This document shows positions 11,803 to 22,185 of a stretch of 64,000 nucleotides of DNA, piece by piece (the stretch's first letter is position 1; the number at the start of each line of letters is the position of its first letter). Both the position numbers and the translations under genes were made by a program. Under the pieces are notes generated by a model. The model ran no database searches. It saw only the letters and a list, made by a program, of their open reading frames with translations, and was not told where the DNA came from. The DNA lies in the NCBI GenBank assembly GCA_026873275.1, contig JANTUC010000002.1:3100001-3164000 (forward strand), read 5' to 3'. Source of the stretch: Pseudopithomyces maydicus (Eukaryota; Ascomycota; Dothideomycetes; Pleosporales; Didymosphaeriaceae).

Positions 11803-13290
11803 ATGCCTCGACAAACTCGCGCATCAGCCAGCCAGGCCGACTCTAACAGTGCGCGAGTCGTGAATGCCATCACTGCGCGAACCCGCCGTTCCCACAAAAA
11901 GTCCCGGAACGGGTGCAGCGAGTGTAAGCAACGTCATATTCGCTGCGATGAGCGCCAGCCTTTGTGCACGAACTGCGAAGTTGCAGAGCGGTCATGTTCC
12001 TTTCCGCCCCCAAAAGCGGGCAACCAGGATACGAGACAAGGGCAAAGAGATCGCGCAACACAGATGCAACGGATTGGAGAAACAGTTATGTCGTTACACA
12101 GCTTCGAAATCGGGAACTCTAGCGATGCCAGCAACATTTATGTCACAGACGCGAAGGGTGCGCATATGTCACGAGCAGCTTTTTTCCAACATCGCAGTCA
12201 TTCAAATCTCGAACCCACGTCGGAAGAGCCATCTCATCACTCATTTCTGGGCCAAGATTCCATTCCGTCTATCACTAGACTAGGAACCAACACTGACCAA
12301 ACTCCTCTTCTAGCGTCACCTTTACAGCTAGGCCATGTACAAACCTCACCGGTCAACTACCTCAATGGCTTTTCGAGCATACCAGATGCTGTACCGAAAG
12401 CAGTCTTTACACCGCAGCATATGATTCTACTGCACCAGGCTGACGCGGTGCCGAACTTCACTGGATCCCATGGGAGCGTAGTCGATATTGCAATCCGCTA
12501 CGCTGTCGACTCAACCTATCTTCTAGACGAGGTTCTCGCGTTCACAGCTTTTCACATGGCTCACCTGTATCCCCAATCGGCAGCTCAATACCGAAACCTC
12601 GCGACAGAACTTCAAACGCGCGCTCTTGCCAGCTTTACTCACCTAACAGAGACAGTTCCCATCGACGACAAGGACACTGCTGTCCCTCGCTTCCTATTTT
12701 CCGCAATTCTGGGCAGACACGTCCTTTCCGATACTCTTGTCTCTTTCTGCTCTGATATGCACTTGCTAGTCGATCGCTTTGTGGAATGTTTCAAGCTCAC
12801 TAGCGGTATCAGGTCCGTGGTCCCTCCCGCCCGAGATTATCTGCAGAATTCCGAGATCCAGCCCTTTCTCCAAGTCATTCTCAAAGCCCAGAGTAGAATC
12901 ACTTTGTCGGGAAACGAATGCGATCCTCTGAACCGTCTCATGGATGACTCTGACCTCAACGAGACGAGTGCAGAAGCTTGTCGCCAAACCATCACACTTC
13001 TCCAGCTCTCCTTTGACATGTGCAAATTTCTCGACGAGGTAGACTATCCGCAATCTGCGTCGTCATTTTCTGTTGGGATAGATGCTGGCTTTATCGACGT
13101 GTTGCGCAAGCATCGACCCGAGGCCCTCATTATACTTGCCTATTATGGCGTCCTGCTGCACCGCTGTCGTAGCTTTTGGGCATTTCACGATGCCGGCGCC
13201 GCTATAATTCGTACTATCGCTGGACACGTGGGCAGTTACTGGCAAGAAGCACTTGCATGGCCACTTCGCGAGCTCGAATTGGAACCTTAA
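11803..13290 (+). CDS. Zn2Cys6 transcription factor, sterol-uptake-control (UPC2) type
   Basis: Single exon, 495 aa. The zinc cluster is CSECKQRHIRCDERQPLC followed by C-X2-C-X6-C (residues about 45-70), after a basic stretch RRSHKKSRNG. About 140 residues of linker follow, and then the C-terminal effector-type region typical of UPC2/ECM22-like fungal regulators (HMILLHQADAVPNF, AVDSTYLLDEVLAFTAFHMA, PRFLFSAILGRHVLSDTL). The nuclear role is to bind DNA and control nearby or sterol-linked genes. The ATG at 11803 was chosen because it opens directly ahead of the zinc cluster. It sits between an RTA1-like gene and a secreted-protein gene, both preceded by paired TACGCGTATT motifs, so it could regulate them (inference). 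Whether it controls the PKS block is open. Confidence 0.9.
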   Translation: MPRQTRASASQADSNSARVVNAITARTRRSHKKSRNGCSECKQRHIRCDERQPLCTNCEVAERSCSFPPPKAGNQDTRQGQRDRATQMQRIGETVMSLHSFEIGNSSDASNIYVTDAKGAHMSRAAFFQHRSHSNLEPTSEEPSHHSFLGQDSIPSITRLGTNTDQTPLLASPLQLGHVQTSPVNYLNGFSSIPDAVPKAVFTPQHMILLHQADAVPNFTGSHGSVVDIAIRYAVDSTYLLDEVLAFTAFHMAHLYPQSAAQYRNLATELQTRALASFTHLTETVPIDDKDTAVPRFLFSAILGRHVLSDTLVSFCSDMHLLVDRFVECFKLTSGIRSVVPPARDYLQNSEIQPFLQVILKAQSRITLSGNECDPLNRLMDDSDLNETSAEACRQTITLLQLSFDMCKFLDEVDYPQSASSFSVGIDAGFIDVLRKHRPEALIILAYYGVLLHRCRSFWAFHDAGAAIIRTIAGHVGSYWQEALAWPLRELELEP

Positions 13291-13567
13291 TCGGAGTTGG
13301 GACTCTAGCGCAGAGGCGCTGTATCTTCTATGGTCGCCGCATACGTCAGTGCAATGTTATTGAGCGAGTGAAGTTTTAGGCTGCCACAAGCCACAGTTCG
13401 TCTTGGATTCTACGCGTGTCACAGTCCGAAAAGCCTCAGGATGAACCGACAAGCCATACCACTAGCATGGAAAAATCCTGTGAGATTTGACTAAGTGCCT
13501 AGCGATGGCTTGAGAAAGGGATCTGCATCGGACTATCGACGCTAAGCCTCTAGCTGAAAACTGGCCA

Positions 13568-13577
13568 AATACGCGTA
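13568..13577. promoter_or_regulatory. TACGCGTATT element, copy 3 (reverse)
   Basis: Reads AATACGCGTA on this strand, that is TACGCGTATT on the other. Its centre is 51 bases from copy 4, nearly the same spacing as the pair at 10151/10203. Confidence 0.4.
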
Positions 13578-13620
13578 CTGTGTTCAAGCTGAAGGGCGCA
13601 GCACTGCCAAGGAACCTGTT

Positions 13621-13630
13621 TACGCGTATT
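13621..13630. promoter_or_regulatory. TACGCGTATT element, copy 4
   Basis: Identical decamer, about 277 bases before the ATG at 13907. Confidence 0.4.
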
Positions 13631-13746
13631 CCACATCGCCCCCATACATCGATCTGCATTGCGGCCCTATTGAATTAAGCTGATCCACGCAATTTGAAGT
13701 CACAAAGGAGTACGCGGAGTACGCTACAAGTTATGAATTTCTCTAC

Positions 13747-13752
13747 TATAAA
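13747..13752 (+). promoter_or_regulatory. TATA-like box
   Basis: TATAAA about 155-160 bases before the ATG at 13907. Motif and position only. Confidence 0.35.
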
Positions 13753-13906
13753 GTTGTCCGCCGCTCATATCTTCAAAGAAATACTCACAACAGCTATAAC
13801 GTCTCATTGCTCAAACACAGTTCAAATAACCGATTTTCAAGATTACACTCGTTGTTAATTCTGTTCCTTCAAAAAACTTAAGCTATCTCACCAGCTTCAT
13901 CACAAA

Positions 13907-15720
13907 ATGGTTTATTTCCGTTCCGTGTTCTGCTCATTTTTGCTAGTTGCATTAAAGGTCAAAGCAGATACTTGCAAGGTAAGACTAAAGCCACAAGCTA
14001 TTCCCACTCCCACGCGCAAGTTCTCGAAGCTAATCGTAACACATGGTTAGAATGCTCCTGAACACATCGTATATCCACAGAAAGCACCTATTCCCGACAG
14101 CCAGATTTTGAACAGCTCATCCTTCATCGGTCAAGCCGCGAACGCGACATTGCTCGAGCCTCTGTTCAAATTCTACCCCGACGCATCTCTCATGCACCAA
14201 AACGGGGGCAACTCAGGTGCTAGAGACGACCCTGGACCGCTTGGTTTTGAATCAACCGTATCAAGTGTAGCGAATACTGTCAACATGATGGTATGGGGTT
14301 CTGATGGTAGCTTGACCTGCGGCTATGCGAACACATCGGCAGGTAACAGTCCGCTGCTCGGTATCGTTGCGCTTGACCCAGCGACACTTCAGATACTGGC
14401 CGCTTGGTATCCACCAGGAAATGAGACACTACGTCTCTCGTACCTGGAATATATTAAAGACACGAATGATGTTCTGCTCAGTACAAAAGAGGGACACATT
14501 TACGTGGTGCACCGAGATACCTGTAACGGAAATCCATATTTTACGACCGTTCGGACGATTTCTGTAGCAAGTGCACTACAGCCTGGCGAGATGCTGCTGA
14601 ATGCCATGTATGACATAGCAGGCAATATTTGGTTTACTTCTGGTGGAACTATCAACGGCGGCGACCCCCACAAAACTCTTTAACATTTGGATACGTCAAA
14701 AAAGATGGGACGATCGTCAAAAGATGCGTCCAAGACGAGATGGTAGAAAATGGCCTCGCCGTTAGCGGAATGGATGTGTACATGGTCACCGGTCCTGGGA
14801 GCAAGACGAATTCGACAAACGCGACTGGTTACATGTACTCGATGACATCAGACAGACGCCACGGCATAAAGATCCGTTGGAAAGTTACATACACGGCGGA
14901 ATCTGGTATCAAGACTGGCTCTGCGCCTCGTGGCTCCGGCTCGTCCCCCGCTTTGCTGACCGACAAGTACGTCGCCATTACGGACCGATCGAACCCACAA
15001 GTCAACCTCAATGTTTACCACCAAAAACCGCAGCGGTCAGCTCAGAAACAGATAGTCTGCCAAGTGGCGCTTTTCACACCTGGGGAGAGTAACAACGATA
15101 ATGCAGTCCTTGCGCACTTTGATGGCGTAACCAATGGCCTTGTCGTACAAAACGACTACAATATCCCTCCAGTGTATATACAAAAGCCTGGCGAATCATT
15201 CGACGTAAACGGGAAATGGAACGATATGAGCAAGATGGCTGGTGGAATGACGCGCATTGACGTCCATCCAAATGGGACTTGCTCCATGAGGTGGACGAAT
15301 CCAGACTTGGCCATCAAGGGCGTGTCGATCATGTCGACGAAAACGGGCTTGATATACGTCTATGTGCAGGATACGGAGCGCGCGGCTGGAGGAGAGTTCA
15401 TATGGTATGTTGCGGGCGTTGAATGGAACACGGGAAAAACGGTGTTCAAGGTGAGGGCGGGTACGGGTGGAACTTTTAACGATAATTATCTCCAGGCTTC
15501 TATTGGGCCTGATGGCACGTTCTATCAAACGGTTCTAGGGGTTTTGTGGGGGTCAAAGATAAACACTGAGTACCGTTGTTGTCAGAAAGGTGATAGAAGC
15601 CATGGGAAGTGGTACGAGTATTTCACTTTGAGAGATATCTCCATACATTTTCCAACCAATAATCACATGTCCTATTCTGACTCTCGATGTCATATTCTCG
15701 AGGAACCGTATTTGGAGTAA
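13907..15720 (+). CDS. Secreted beta-propeller-like fungal protein (one-base break)
   Basis: Exon 1, 13907-13978, encodes a signal peptide (MVYFRSVFCSFLLVALKVKA). After a 72-base intron, exon 2 starts at 14051. Reading is open to a stop at 14681, but the same protein clearly continues in another frame to 15720; the switch falls at a run of five C at 14665-14669. One extra C restores a protein of about 580 aa. Recurrent blocks such as GIVALDPATLQILAAWYPP, GHIYVVHRD, GYMYSM and GTGGTFNDNYLQASIGPDGTFYQ resemble beta-propeller strands of an uncharacterised fungal extracellular family. No catalytic motif is recognised. The clean continuation argues for an assembly error more than for decay. Its promoter shares a paired palindromic motif with the RTA1-like gene. 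Confidence 0.75.
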
Positions 15721-15968
15721 GCGCTATCGTGGTACACTGGCTATCTGATCTAGCTCAAAATTTCGGGCATGAGTAACAGCTGGGTAGGAACCTTGACACT
15801 TTGAGCTGTTGGATATACTATATTCGATGTATGGGACTAATGGCTATATGGAACAAGTATTTAATGACCTTGGCGATGGAATCTGAATGAGACTTGGTCC
15901 TTCACATAGTAATAACCGCACGGAAGCGAGCTTTACCACTGAGCATGTGATCTGCATGTGTAATGTTA

Positions 15969-17131
15969 TTAGAAGCTGAATCTCAGGGAAGATATGCCGT
16001 TCTCACCGAATGCTTCATTCGCCTTTTCCAATGGAAATTTCTCTATTTGACACTCAATCCTCTGCAGCTCGGAAAACTGGATGGTTTCCTCAGCGTCCAC
16101 GACAGAGCCACAAGGCCACACTTGGACAGATAGAGCATAAAAAAGCTGTGATTTTGTTAGTGTTTAGGTGCTGAGATTTGTTCTAAAGCAGGAGCTCACC
16201 ATGGTTCCCGTGTTGACGGTCACATCTCCAGGCACTGATAGCATGAGCAATTTCCCAAATATGCCCAAGCCCGTCAGCAAAGGCGATACCGTGTCTGCTC
16301 GTGGACTGGTGGTGACTATCAAACTTGCGCCACCAAGCTGCTTGAGCGCCTCACCAGCGTCTCCCTTGTCAGTATCAATGTATTCATGCGCACCTAGTTG
16401 ACGGGCATAAGCTTCTTTGTCACCGCCACGCGAGATTGCGACGACACGGTAGCCCAGCTTAGCAGCATACTGGACTGCAAGATGGCCGAGCCCGCCGATA
16501 CCCTGTACAGCAACCATCTCGCCGGCACCGATCTTCATGTTGCGGATCGAGTTGAAGCACGAGACGCCAGCACACATGATTGGTGCATATTTAGCAGCGT
16601 CAACATGTTCAGGTACGCGGATCGCAGATTCTGACCTAATAATGCAGTACTCCGCATCTGTGGGAAAGGTGTTAAAAGACGAAGAATAAGGGGAATTGGT
16701 AGCTTACATCCACCGTTCTTAGTCTCCCCGTGAACCTGACGATTGCCACACATCTGAAACATGCCCTTCTTACATGCCTTACATATACCATCGTGTCCGC
16801 CGTGCCAGCCTGCACCGACGCGATCACCGTCTTTCCAGTGCTCAACGTCGGCTCCTACAGCAGCCACTCTGCCTACAATCTCATGGCCAGGAACGAGGGG
16901 GCTAAGACGTTTTAGTACATGCTTTTATCTGTGAATCGGATTTGGTAGTACTCACAAACCACCGCCCATGACATTGTTCTGCGCATACATATCCGAGAAG
17001 CAAACACCGCAGGCTTCAACCTTGACGAGTATTTCGCCCTTGCCGGGCAGATTGAGCGGTGCATCTTCGATGACCAGTGGTTGACCGGCGGCCTTGAATA
17101 CAGCCTGTTTGTAGGTTTGTGGAAGAGACAT
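15969..17131 (-). CDS. Zinc-dependent alcohol dehydrogenase
   Basis: Four exons read from the right: 17131-16956, 16901-16708, 16657-16200 and 16145-15969; 334 aa, introns 50-54 bases. Medium-chain ADH fold. The catalytic zinc ligand lies in GEILVKVEACGVCFSDMYA, the proton-relay glutamate region in PLVPGHEIVG, and the structural zinc loop in CKACKKGMFQMC. The NAD(P) motif is AVQGIGGLGHLAVQYA. The C-terminal FPLEKANEAF is typical. Most similar in style to fungal alcohol dehydrogenases of the CAD/AdhA type that interconvert alcohols and aldehydes or ketones. It stands about 1.7 kb from the 2OG oxygenase, at the edge of biosynthetic block 1, so it may be a tailoring or a housekeeping enzyme. Start chosen at MSLPQTYKQAVF. 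Confidence 0.92.
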
Positions 17132-18806
17132 GATAATCTTCTGAGAGCGTTCAAGGATTTCCAAGGTATAATATGAATATGTCCTACTGCTCAAGTGGAA
17201 GGAGATGAAAATATTTTTGAAAGACTGTAGCAGTGATGGATTTAGCAGAGGGTTGACCTAGCTTTTATGCTTGTACTGCCGTGTTAGCTCTGTAGATACT
17301 ACTCATGTACTCGGAGATACTGTAGTGCCCGGTCTACAGTGGAGCGAGTGGACGAATAAGATATCAAGATGTGGACTGTGGATATTTCCCGAAGGAGACT
17401 CGGAGTTCTCAATTTGGTCTAGCGCGGTTGTAAAGCTGTGACCCAGAACATGTCGTGGTCACATTATGCTTGATAAAACCTCTCGGCGTTTCTTAGGATG
17501 TCTTCTAGTGTAGCAGTATTACCAATAACGACAAAAAGATAGGTTGTTTCATATGCATGGGACTTTCTTGTCCCCTAACTGCTCAAAATGGAGCAACGTC
17601 AAGAAATACCTCCGTGAACACCAGTGAAAGATGCTGAAAAGTATTTTTTAAGAGACAAAGATATTATATATGGAATTTGAGAATAAATAATCAGATCCAC
17701 AGAGCTTTTGGTCAAGGTGAAGACCCTGGAGTAATGACGCCGCATCTTTTGACATGACACGTCGCGGGTTACGCAGGCTGCAAACATATAAAGAAACCTA
17801 GAACGTTCACCGGAAAAACACTCTATATTAAACAAACTCTTAAGAGCTTCCGCACTGTGAGAACATGTCAAGGTTGAATAATATTATCATGAGAGGAAGG
17901 AACGTTTGGGCTCAGATAAAGCTTACAAACCTGTGAGCCGAGCCGTTTTTATTATGACCATGTAATTTTCAATCACTCACCACAAACATTACAACCCCAC
18001 CTTCTCACATGAGGCCCTAATTTTCTAAATTGGTATACTCATTATTCATAGTTTTCTGAAATAGTGTCGTGCTGCATGCGCTGACGGGTATACCCGATTT
18101 TTATGCACTTACGTCCTTCAGGATTCGTGGCTCGCTTCACGCAACAAATCGGACGATTTGCCGGTACTCTTGGGCTGCAACAATGCGTCATTATATGAAA
18201 ACACTTTATTCGATCGCCGAAAATGGATGACATTCTTTTCACCGCCCTGTTCGTTGTACGGTGCACAGCTCGTGCTTACATGCAATCATATCTAGTTTCC
18301 TCTTATGCTTCTTACCACGAGTGGCCATTCCACTTAATCTTTAGCCATTGTTCGAGAGTGAAAATACTAATGAAATTAAAATTGATTGTATTATTTCCTA
18401 AAATCTGTGAGGCAGAGGGATACGGCTACGAAATTGGCTGTACATCAGAGTCAGCTGTCATTTAAAGATAAGATGTGACAGTGTTTGTGCCGCACATGTA
18501 AAGTACAAAGTTAACCCATAGTCATGGGAAGGATTTGAGACACCAATAGCCAATAAATGTCTTCTGTTTGGTCTCGTTTGCACATCATCGCCATGAAAGA
18601 GGGCTGCATAAGATTTTGAGACGATATGTGACCAATATTAGTCGTTTGCCTTGTAAACAGATTCAAACATAAAAGAGCTCTAATGCCACAGAACATTTTG
18701 AATATCTGGCAGAACGAATATCTTCGTTCCAGCTTTCAGTACAATACTGATTCCATCTCCGAGTACATCTCTCAATCCGCCAACAACCCGCGACTGTTCC
18801 TCCAAA
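17132..18806. other. Intergenic, no gene seen
   Basis: About 1.7 kb, AT-rich in parts. Presumed divergent promoters of the alcohol dehydrogenase and the 2OG oxygenase. No repeat, RNA gene or coding pattern recognised. Confidence 0.5.
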
Positions 18807-20080
18807 ATGTCCCTGCCGGTGATAGATTTTTCCGCCTTCCGACATGGCACTGAACAGGAGCAGCGAGATATCGCTATCAGGATAACCGAAGAATTCAAGA
18901 AGCATGGAGCTACGCGTTTGACGACGCATGGAATTTCTGTAGGGAGTGCGTTATTTCCGTCAACACATCCACCGTCGCATGGCTAACTAACACCTTAAAC
19001 TTTAGACATAAAAAACGCCTATGAATGGGTAGTTGATCTCTCAGTAAACTCTTTGTTTGACGCAATAAAGCTAACGCTGTGGATCAGAGTGAAAAATTCT
19101 TCAAGCTTTCCGAAGAAGACAAGGTTGCTATTGCCAACGTCCGAGATGCTAACCCACAACGGGGTTATAGCTATGTTGGATCCGAGGCAACTTCCAAAGT
19201 GAACAAAAAGGACCAGAATGGCGAGTTCCAGATCTGTGAAGACGACAATGTGGATCAAGAACTTGTAGATGCCAAGGTTAGTGATTTCCTACCTTGACTT
19301 TTGATTCTTAAAGCACACTATACAAGTCATTCAAAGAAAATGATTGGTGAGACTAACCCAAAATCCCACCAATAGGAACACTTTGACTACACCCGTGATG
19401 GCGACGAGTACCCCACACCATGGCCCTCCAACGTAAGCATCCCAGGCTTCCATGACTGGATGGAGGGTGTTTTTCTCCAGGACTGCATGAGATTGGCCCG
19501 AGACGTATTGACAGCAATTGAAATCGGCTTAGAGGTGCCCACTGGTACATTCACGTCATGCATGGAATCGCACGTGGATGAATTGCGCATCCAACACTAC
19601 CCATCATTGGAGGTCGAGAAGCTCAAGACGGGCAAAATCAAGCGCTGTCACCCGCACACGGATTTTGGATTCATCACACTGCTATTCCAGGATGCGACCG
19701 GTGGGCTCGAGGTCGAAGATCGCGCCAACGGTGGTTGGTTGCCCGTCATTCCCACCGCTGACCCGACTGAGGTGGGCGTATACATTGGGGACACGCTTGT
19801 GCACAAGACCAATGGTCATCTCAAGGCAGCCGTTCATCACGTTGTAGCTCCTGTGTCTCTGAAGAACAGGGAGGATGGCGTTATGCCTGAGCGCTACACC
19901 ATCGCCTTATTCGCCAAGGCTGACCGTCACGCTGACGTCGGTCCCATGCCTCAGTTCATTTCCTCTGAGACGCCACAGAGATTTCCTAATTTGACGGCTT
20001 TAGAGCTGCACAATAAGCGAGTTGGTCAGTTGTACGATGCCAGGCCAAAGGCTAGTACCGCTGTGTCTGCCACAGCTTGA
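18807..20080 (+). CDS. 2-oxoglutarate/Fe(II)-dependent oxygenase (isopenicillin N synthase-like)
   Basis: Four exons: 18807-18945, 19006-19028, 19088-19276 and 19376-20080; 351 aa. The N-terminal domain begins SLPVIDFSAF and contains SEKFFKLSEEDK and NPQRGYSYVGSE. The Fe(II) ligands of the double-stranded beta-helix are in HPHTDFGFITLLFQD (HxD) and a distal His in HLKAAVHHVV; ERYTIALF supplies the 2-oxoglutarate-binding Arg. Enzymes of this DIOX_N/2OG-FeII_Oxy class hydroxylate, desaturate or epoxidise secondary metabolites. It lies next to the exporter and PKS, which fits a tailoring role in block 1 (inference). The first splice donor (GTGCGT at 18946) was picked because it is the only one that keeps frame into the 23-base second exon. 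Confidence 0.88.
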
Positions 20081-20359
20081 GCGCAATACCAATTCTCGAC
20101 GGGATTTGAGGGGTTGAATGATGGAGGTGTTATTCCCAAAAGGCTTTTCTACATTCACTTATTTGTCTAGTCGCTCATTGATTGCTTGTAAATTTAAGTA
20201 GCTACCTATTGAAAATCTGACATCTGGCTCTTGCCTATCCGAATTTCATCGATTATAGCCTAGGCTTGATTCAAAATACAAAACAGCGTACTCAATCCAG
20301 GAGTTTGATCCATTTCCAGTCCATCCTATTGAGACAGTTATGGAGGGGCGCTTCGAAAG

Positions 20360-21652
20360 TTAAAACTTTTTGATGAGGTTGACATCCATTTTGAGACGAG
20401 CTAGTAAGACGAGAGCTGTCGACACAGCAGCTGTGCCACCTGCATAGAAGATTGCTGGTCGATACGGAACAATCGAGTGTCCTCGATCCGCATGCGTCGC
20501 CGTGATCAAGAAACCCGCGATTGGGTTGCCTAGTAAATCTCCAACACTCCAGCCCGTGACGGCCATACCGATGCCAGCGGGCGCGGCGTGTGGGCCAAGT
20601 AGTCTTCCGATGGCCGTTGGCATAGTAACAAAGAAGGCCCCATTGGCGATTCCATTGAGGGCGGCGAAGACAAATAGAATTGCAGAGGTGGATGCGACGG
20701 TCCAGATAGCCAACATAGTAATGGCGTTGAGAGCCATGGTTGCAAGTAGCATGTTGGTCGACCCCAGTTTGTCGCAAGCAATACCAGAAGTGAGGCGACC
20801 TACGGCCATGCATGCGTTGTAGCAAGCCATAACCGCAGCAGCAGTGGATGGAGATAGGCCGATCGAAGTAGCGACAGTAGGTAGGAAGAAGGAAGGAATG
20901 TAGAGTGCAAATATCCCAATGAAGCCAGCAATGAATAACAGGAAGAAAGTCAAGTCCCGGAAAAGCGACGCGTTAATAGAGGGGGAAGATGGCTCTCTCT
21001 CTTTAATGAGCAGCGCTGCGGGAACACCACTGGCCAAAGACGCCAATGTCATGGCACGGAAGGTCCATGCTATCCCAACCTTGTCGATGAGTAACTGAAC
21101 AATGAGTGCCATGACAGTTGCGCCGATACCACCTCCGAGCTTGACGACCCCGTTTGCTGTTCCAAGCCGGACGTGAAACCATTGGACCGGTAGGCTGTTG
21201 GACATTGTGTACATAAGGCTTCCTCCGAGACCGTACAGAGCGCCTGACACGAAAAGGCCACCAACGTTACGAACAGTGAAGCTGCCAACGAGTGTGCTGG
21301 CGCTAAACAACGAGATGCCGAGTAGAGTGCTCCATCGTGCTCCAATGACGCCAGCCAGCCAGACGCATGCCAACCCCAGGGCCACAGTCAGCGACAGGCC
21401 CACAGAACCTACAAAAGACAGTGTACTCGCTGGGACATCGCGCATGGTGCTCTGTGCAAGCAGAGCGGCCTGGAGGATGCCCCACGAGCCAGTCCATGCG
21501 TTCACCCAGAAAGTCTGAACGAAACAAGCGAATACGATGACCCAACCGTAGCCACCATCGTGTAGTGATGCAGATTCCGAGTCTTCGTTACGAGAGTTAT
21601 GCTCGCTGTTTGTTGTATCAACTTCCGTACCATCTATGGAACGTGGGGCCAT
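20360..21652 (-). CDS. MFS transporter, monocarboxylate-transporter-like
   Basis: Single exon, 430 aa, about 12 hydrophobic segments. A hydrophilic N-terminus precedes DGGYGWVIVFACFVQTFWVNAW, the signature start of fungal MCT-type major facilitators. Further typical parts are GLGGSLMYTMSNSLPVQWFHVRLGTANGVVKLGGGIG and a cytoplasmic loop IKEREPSSPS before the second half. Plasma-membrane transport of a small organic acid or metabolite is expected. It lies 533 bases from the 3' end of the PKS gene and on the same strand, so it is a candidate exporter for block 1. No break or missing segment seen. MCT-type carriers also occur as nutrient transporters, so the cluster role is inference. Confidence 0.9.
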   Translation of the reverse strand: MAPRSIDGTEVDTTNSEHNSRNEDSESASLHDGGYGWVIVFACFVQTFWVNAWTGSWGILQAALLAQSTMRDVPASTLSFVGSVGLSLTVALGLACVWLAGVIGARWSTLLGISLFSASTLVGSFTVRNVGGLFVSGALYGLGGSLMYTMSNSLPVQWFHVRLGTANGVVKLGGGIGATVMALIVQLLIDKVGIAWTFRAMTLASLASGVPAALLIKEREPSSPSINASLFRDLTFFLLFIAGFIGIFALYIPSFFLPTVATSIGLSPSTAAAVMACYNACMAVGRLTSGIACDKLGSTNMLLATMALNAITMLAIWTVASTSAILFVFAALNGIANGAFFVTMPTAIGRLLGPHAAPAGIGMAVTGWSVGDLLGNPIAGFLITATHADRGHSIVPYRPAIFYAGGTAAVSTALVLLARLKMDVNLIKKF

Positions 21653-22185
21653 CTCTTTTATATTATTGGATAATTACTGGGACCTTCGCCGTGTTAGATG
21701 CAGTCATAGCTCAGTGCAAAGATAGAAGAATATGGAGGCTCGAAGGTATGCGACGTGATCAGGAAGAGAGGTGAGACAATCTATTACCTACATGAATCTG
21801 TCAGATGCTGCTGTGAGGCGTAGGTGATCTACACGGTATGGGTCATCAACATTGCCAAGACGCTAAAGTGAACTATGCCATTTGGGGAAGCTGCAGTGAG
21901 GATCATGCAATAGAGCTCACAAGTGCTTGCGACATTGTAACATGTATGACTCAGCAATACTATCACCGAACCTTTGAAATAATACATACCTGACATGAGA
22001 AACACCAACGAATCTTGTGGAGCAGTTCAGCTCCATGGTACCCTTGGGAGTAGGAGATGATTGAATAAACAATACAAGGAACATTCCCGTGGAACTATAC
22101 TAGCTAACCAATCAATTGTATTGGACTCCCAATGGAAGCAAAACCCCAAACTTGTGCGTATGTCTCGCAACTCATTTTTCCTCCT
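21653..22185. other. Intergenic between PKS 3' end and MFS start
   Basis: Holds the presumed promoter of the MFS gene and the 3' region of the PKS. No gene seen. Confidence 0.5.

Larger units (their letters stand above)
13291..13906. other. Intergenic with promoter motifs
   Basis: No gene seen. Holds a pair of TACGCGTATT motifs (13568-13577 in reverse, 13621-13630) and a TATA-like element (13747-13752) ahead of the gene at 13907. Confidence 0.5.

Noticed and set aside
15969..17131. Alcohol dehydrogenase as a trans-acting enoyl reductase for PKS1
   Set aside because: It has catalytic and structural zinc ligands typical of ADH, whereas LovC-type trans-ERs lack them.
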